Shown here: positions 60,201-64,000 of the stretch, one piece after another | Layout: every line of letters starts with the position of its first letter | How positions within the stretch are numbered: position 1 is the stretch's first letter | NCBI GenBank assembly: GCA_017569305.1 | Contig: CP069418.1 | Span: 3,286,001-3,350,000 of the forward strand | Direction: 5' to 3' | Length of the DNA: 64,000 nucleotides | From: Clostridiales bacterium FE2011 | Lineage (GTDB): Bacteria > Bacillota > Clostridia > Christensenellales > Aristaeellaceae | The notes under the pieces: model-generated | The model's input: the letters and a program-made list of their open reading frames with translations, nothing else | Told to the model about the DNA's origin: nothing | Databases searched by the model: none | Translations under genes and position numbers: made by a program

Positions 60201-61963
60201 ATCAGAAGCACTATATATGCCGCAAGATGTTCATGCGGATCCTCTGGCCGAGCCTCATCTCCTCGGTTGCGCTGGCAATCGCGGACGTGGCGGACGCTTT
60301 GGTCATCGGTAACAAGATGGGCGAGAGCGGCCTGGCCGCCATCGGCATCGTGACGCCGCTTTACATGATCCTGAACCTGCTGGGATACGGGTTTTCCACC
60401 GGCGGGTGCGTGGCCTTCAGCCGCCTGGCGGCAGAAGGCAAGGACGAGGACGCGCTGAGCCATTTCAAGAGCATCGGGACGATCCTGTTCGGTTTAGGCG
60501 TTGTATTGGCAGTAGCAGGCAACTTGCTGATGCGGCCGCTGCTGGGACTGCTGGGCGCAAACGACGGCAGCCCGGAACTGTACAACCTGTGCGAGCAGTA
60601 TGCCCGGCCGCTGGTAACGGCTGTGCCGGTGTTCTTCCTGAACTTCCTGCTGTACGACTTTGTGCGGTGCGACAATGACGCGCCCCGGGCGACGCTGGGA
60701 TTCTCCGTGGGATGCCTGACAGACCTGGGACTGAACATCTGGTTCGTGCTGGGACTGGGATGGGGCGTGAAGGGCTCCATCTATGCAACGGTGATCGCCC
60801 AGACGGTCAGCGTGATTATCCTGCTGACGCATGTGGTCAACGGCCGCGGCCTGATGAGCATCCAGAGCCTGGCGAAGGCAAAGATCGCCGTCGGCAGGCC
60901 GATTGCCGACAGCCTGAGGATCGGCTTCAGCGCGTCAATGCAGTATGTGTTCCAGTTCCTGTTCCTGCTGATCGGCAACAGGATGCTGCTGCGGGCAGGT
61001 GACCTGGGACTGATCAAGGGCGACCTGTATGTGGCCGTGTTCGACGTAGTGATGAACATCAGCTACATCTTTATTGGAATCTATCATGCGTTCGCTGACA
61101 CGATGCAGCCGCTGGCGAGCACCTTCGCGGCGGAGCACGGACGGGATGACCTGAAGTACCTGGTGCGGCTGGCTATGGCCACGGCACTGATGGTAGGCAT
61201 CCCGGCAGCGCTGATCGCGGCGATACCGGCGGGTGGCGTAAGCAGCTTCTTCGGCCTGGGAGACGCGGAAAGCCTGAAAGTTTCCATCCCCGCCATCCGG
61301 CTGTACCTGCTGGCTACGCCTCTGGGCGGACTGCTGATCATCCTGACCGGGTTCTTCCAGAGCTGCGGACGAGAAAAGCTGGCAGGCCTGATCACCCTGA
61401 TGCGCAAGGCGCTCTTCCTGCTGCCGATAACGATTATCCTTGGCCTGTGGCTGCCGAAGGACTTCTGGTGGCTGTTTGTGATTGCTGAAGGCGTGACGAT
61501 GCTCGTGCTGGCGACAGTGGTCCGGGGCCGGATCCTGAAGAAGGAAGACGTACAGGTTCCTGTATTCACCGCGACGATGGACAACCAGAACCATGAGCTG
61601 AGCCGGGTGCTGGATGAAGTGGTAGCCTTCTGCGAGGAGCAGGAGATCCCCATGAAGCAGGCGATCCTGATCCAGCTGGCGGTGGAAGAGCTGAGCGTGG
61701 TGACAATGGAGAAGGCGTTCAGCGGAAAGCCGGACGAATATATCCAGCTGACGCTGGCCCGGGAGGAAAACGGAGACCACGTGATCCACATCCGGAACAG
61801 CGCTCCGTACTTCAATCCCCTGGACCTGCGGATGGGCAAGGTGCAGAAGGATGAAACCGAAGACCTGATGGACAGCGTCGGCGTGATGATGGTAAGGCAG
61901 AAGGTCAAGAGCCTGCATTACCGCAACTATGAAGGATTCAACATGATGACCGTGGTCATCTGA
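60197..61963 (+). CDS. MATE-family transporter fused to an RsbW-like HATPase domain
   Basis: A 588-residue fusion. Residues ~10-440 form a 12-helix MATE/MOP transporter (IADVADALVIGNKMGESGLAAIGI is reflected in DALVIGNKMG, NLLGYGFSTGG, DFVRCDNDAPR). Residues ~460-588 form a HATPase domain of the anti-sigma kinase type with the N-box QLAVEELSVV, HIRNSAPYFNPL and GVMMVRQKV before the end. The G1 Asp is replaced by Asn (IRNSA), so ATP binding may be weakened. The fusion suggests that transport or membrane state feeds into partner switching. Start overlaps the upstream stop as ATGA. Confidence 0.87.
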   Translation: MNQKHYICRKMFMRILWPSLISSVALAIADVADALVIGNKMGESGLAAIGIVTPLYMILNLLGYGFSTGGCVAFSRLAAEGKDEDALSHFKSIGTILFGLGVVLAVAGNLLMRPLLGLLGANDGSPELYNLCEQYARPLVTAVPVFFLNFLLYDFVRCDNDAPRATLGFSVGCLTDLGLNIWFVLGLGWGVKGSIYATVIAQTVSVIILLTHVVNGRGLMSIQSLAKAKIAVGRPIADSLRIGFSASMQYVFQFLFLLIGNRMLLRAGDLGLIKGDLYVAVFDVVMNISYIFIGIYHAFADTMQPLASTFAAEHGRDDLKYLVRLAMATALMVGIPAALIAAIPAGGVSSFFGLGDAESLKVSIPAIRLYLLATPLGGLLIILTGFFQSCGREKLAGLITLMRKALFLLPITIILGLWLPKDFWWLFVIAEGVTMLVLATVVRGRILKKEDVQVPVFTATMDNQNHELSRVLDEVVAFCEEQEIPMKQAILIQLAVEELSVVTMEKAFSGKPDEYIQLTLAREENGDHVIHIRNSAPYFNPLDLRMGKVQKDETEDLMDSVGVMMVRQKVKSLHYRNYEGFNMMTVVI

Positions 61964-62000
61964 TACAACCCTTAACCTGAAGAAAAGAGGATGTTCGCGC

Positions 62001-64000
62001 ATGAAGAAAAAAGGCTGGACTTCGCTGACGGTGAAGCTGAACACGCTGATTATTATTATCGTGCTGGTGCTGTCACTGGGCCTGGCGGCTTTTGCATACC
62101 GGGTAAACAGCGAACGCGTGGACAAGTACTACACGCAGACCACGAGTAACGCGGCACGCGCGATTGCTGCGTTTGTGGACGGCGACAAGACAGAGGATCT
62201 GCTGAACGCCATCAAAACGGATGAGTTTGTGAAGATCCGGGAGGAAGCCATGGAAGCCGACGGCGACCAGGCGCTCATCGAATGGCTGCAGGAAAGGGGA
62301 CTGTACGATACCTATACCAGCATCCGGGCAATGCTGAAGACCTACAAGGAAAAGCTGGGTGCTGAATATGTTTACCTCCAGAGCCTGGAAGGCACGCAGA
62401 GCATCAACATCGTGGATCCGGACGAGGCAGTGCTGTATACCGGCAGCTATGAGGATACGCCTGAAGGATATGAGGAACACACAACCAACGAGCATATTGA
62501 CTCCGTGGTAAGCCATTCTGAATATGGATGGCTGTGTTCCGCCTATGAGCCTGTAGTGAACAGCAAAGGACAGAACGTGGCCATCGTCGGCGTGGACATC
62601 AACATGAACGACGTTATGGATGAGCGGCAGCGCTTCCTGACGACGATGATGGTGTTTGCCGCGGCGCTGATGATCGTGAGCTCCATGATCACCGTGCTGC
62701 TGATGCGCAGGATCGCGACGAAGCCGCTGAGCATGCTGGCGAAGGCAACCACAGGATTTGTGGATGACCAGACAGGCTACCTGAAGGAGAAAATCATCAA
62801 CCTGCCGATCAACTCCAAGGACGAGATCGGCGACCTGTATGAAGAAATCCGCGGAATGCAGGGCAGGATTGTGGAATACCTGGACAACCTGACCACAGTG
62901 ACGGCGGAGAAGGAACGTATCGGTGCGGAACTGAACATTGCCGCGCAGATCCAGGCGGACATGCTGCCCCGGATTTTCCCGCCGTTCCCGGAGAGAACTG
63001 ACTTTGATATCTATGCCACGATGGACCCGGCGAAGGAAGTCGGCGGAGACTTCTACGACTTCTATATGCTGGACGACGATCACCTGTGCATGGTGATGGC
63101 GGACGTGAGCGGCAAGGGCGTACCCGCGTCGCTGTTCATGACGATTGCCAAGACGCTGATCAAGAACCGGGCACAGCTGGGCGAGAAGCCGGCTGAGATC
63201 CTGTACAACGTGAACAACCAGCTGTGCGACGGAAACGACGCGGAACTGTTTGTGACGGTCTGGCTGGCGATTATCGAGCTGAGCACCGGCAAGGGCGTGG
63301 CGGCAAATGCCGGCCACGAGCATCCCGCGATCCGCCGGAAGGACGGAAGCTTCGAGTTAGTACTGTACCGGCACGCGCCGGCAGTGGCCACGATGGAAGG
63401 TATCCGCTTCAAGGAACACGAGTTCCAGCTGCATCCCGGAGACAGCCTGTTTGTGTACACGGACGGCGTGACGGAAGCAACGAACCTGAACGACGAACTG
63501 TTTGGCACCCAGCGGATGCTGGACGCGCTGAACAAGGATCCGAACGCGATCCCGAAGTTCCTGCTGCAGAATGTGCGTGAGGACATTGATGAATTTGTAG
63601 GCAGCGCACCGCAGTTTGACGACATCACGATGATGGGCCTGAAGTATACGGGACCGGAAAAGAAGAACGAAACCGCAAGGCTGACCATTGACGCGAAGAC
63701 AGAGAACCTGGAGCAGGTGCTGGCCTTCACGGAAGAGCAGCTGTCAAAGGCGGACTGTCCGGTAAAGGCGCAGACGCAGATCGGCGTGGCAGTGGAAGAG
63801 ATCTTCGTGAATATCGCCCTGTATGCCTATGCTCCGGAAACCGGCAAGGCAGACATCACCATCGACATCGGGGAAAACCCGAAAGAAGCGGTGATTACGT
63901 TCAGGGACAAGGGAGTGGCGTTTGACCCGCTGGCGAAGGAAGATCCTGACGTCACACAATCTGCGGAAGACAGGCAGATTGGTGGACTGGGGATCTATAT
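62001..64000 (+). CDS. Sensor phosphatase with C-terminal HATPase domain (3' end outside window)
   Basis: Open from the ATG at 62001 (after AAGAGGATGTTCGCGC) to the right edge, at least 666 residues. Helix (~15-35), outward sensor (~36-205) with LGAEYVYLQS and VAIVGVDINMND, helix (~212-232), HAMP-like linker, PP2C domain from ~312 (AAQIQADMLP, KEVGGDFYDF, ADVSGKGVPASLFM, NAGHEHP, YTDGVTEATN, QFDDITMMG), then a HATPase domain (VAVEEIFVNIALYAY, FRDKGVAFDPL, GGLGIY at the edge). It thus joins the phosphatase and the kinase-like half of a partner switch in one chain. Confidence 0.9.
   Translation, partial: MKKKGWTSLTVKLNTLIIIIVLVLSLGLAAFAYRVNSERVDKYYTQTTSNAARAIAAFVDGDKTEDLLNAIKTDEFVKIREEAMEADGDQALIEWLQERGLYDTYTSIRAMLKTYKEKLGAEYVYLQSLEGTQSINIVDPDEAVLYTGSYEDTPEGYEEHTTNEHIDSVVSHSEYGWLCSAYEPVVNSKGQNVAIVGVDINMNDVMDERQRFLTTMMVFAAALMIVSSMITVLLMRRIATKPLSMLAKATTGFVDDQTGYLKEKIINLPINSKDEIGDLYEEIRGMQGRIVEYLDNLTTVTAEKERIGAELNIAAQIQADMLPRIFPPFPERTDFDIYATMDPAKEVGGDFYDFYMLDDDHLCMVMADVSGKGVPASLFMTIAKTLIKNRAQLGEKPAEILYNVNNQLCDGNDAELFVTVWLAIIELSTGKGVAANAGHEHPAIRRKDGSFELVLYRHAPAVATMEGIRFKEHEFQLHPGDSLFVYTDGVTEATNLNDELFGTQRMLDALNKDPNAIPKFLLQNVREDIDEFVGSAPQFDDITMMGLKYTGPEKKNETARLTIDAKTENLEQVLAFTEEQLSKADCPVKAQTQIGVAVEEIFVNIALYAYAPETGKADITIDIGENPKEAVITFRDKGVAFDPLAKEDPDVTQSAEDRQIGGLGIY

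Noticed and set aside
62073..63323. 416-codon minus-strand frame near the right edge
   Set aside because: Antisense to the sensor-PP2C gene starting at 62001, which stays open to the edge and has clear phosphatase motifs.
1..64000. tRNA, rRNA or known riboswitches
   Set aside because: No tRNA cloverleaf, rRNA signature or familiar riboswitch core was recognised by eye; a covariance-model scan would be needed to exclude weak ones.

Overview
The window looks like a chromosomal piece of an anaerobic Clostridia-type Bacillota, probably from gut or rumen. The evidence is strong AGGAGG-type ribosome sites with frequent GTG/TTG starts, many SpoIIE-type (PP2C) phosphatases with STAS and HATPase partners, a superoxide reductase, and Clostridia-like small Cys-rich peptides next to radical SAM enzymes. 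I cannot assign a family or genus. No rRNA, tRNA, CRISPR array or intact transposase was seen.

Layout. (1) 1-23278 is a surface-polysaccharide locus. It holds a complete set for UDP-di-N-acetylbacillosamine and its transfer to the lipid carrier (aminotransferase, PglC-like phosphoglycosyltransferase and PglD-like acetyltransferase at the left, PglF-like dehydratase at 16847). Between these lie four GT4-type glycosyltransferases, a TupA-like ATP-grasp enzyme, a polysaccharide deacetylase, a polysaccharide pyruvyl transferase, Wzy and Wzx, a second acetyltransferase, a nucleotidyltransferase-fold protein and a VanZ-domain protein. A sugar kinase, a sugar-phosphate nucleotidyltransferase and a sugar epimerase close the locus. 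The middle is AT-rich and the ends are GC-richer, as expected of an exchangeable serotype cassette. A two-gene AT-rich insert (membrane protein plus trypsin-like protease) sits at 20890-22169.

(2) 23318-30390 is a RiPP (ribosomally made, modified peptide) locus. It has a SPASM radical SAM enzyme, two Cys-rich precursor candidates, two near-identical VVGG peptides, a PqqD-like carrier, an HPr-kinase-like kinase, an S24/S26-type peptidase, a membrane-anchored thioredoxin-like protein and an ABC exporter. A second, differently built RiPP locus lies at 40993-43301 (kinase, PqqD-like protein, aromatic-rich peptide, radical SAM enzyme apparently lacking SPASM). A decayed third kinase copy lies at 32300. 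All three have clusters of TGTAAC/GTTACA sites at their 5' ends.

(3) 33535-39472 is a signalling operon: REC-GGDEF(degenerate)-EAL protein, HPt protein, hybrid histidine kinase and solute-binding lipoprotein. (4) 43405-45447 carries accessory genes and a one-centre superoxide reductase. (5) 45909-64000 is rich in partner-switching components: three SpoIIE-type phosphatases with different sensor domains (dCache-like, CHASE2, and a third running off the window with a C-terminal HATPase), a STAS protein, a MATE transporter fused to an anti-sigma-kinase-like domain, an ECF sigma factor with a small upstream partner, and a 1635-residue secreted FecR/MBG-repeat protein. An AT-rich two-gene island (48323-50006) is inserted there. 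Several spacers are packed with hairpin and short tandem repeats.
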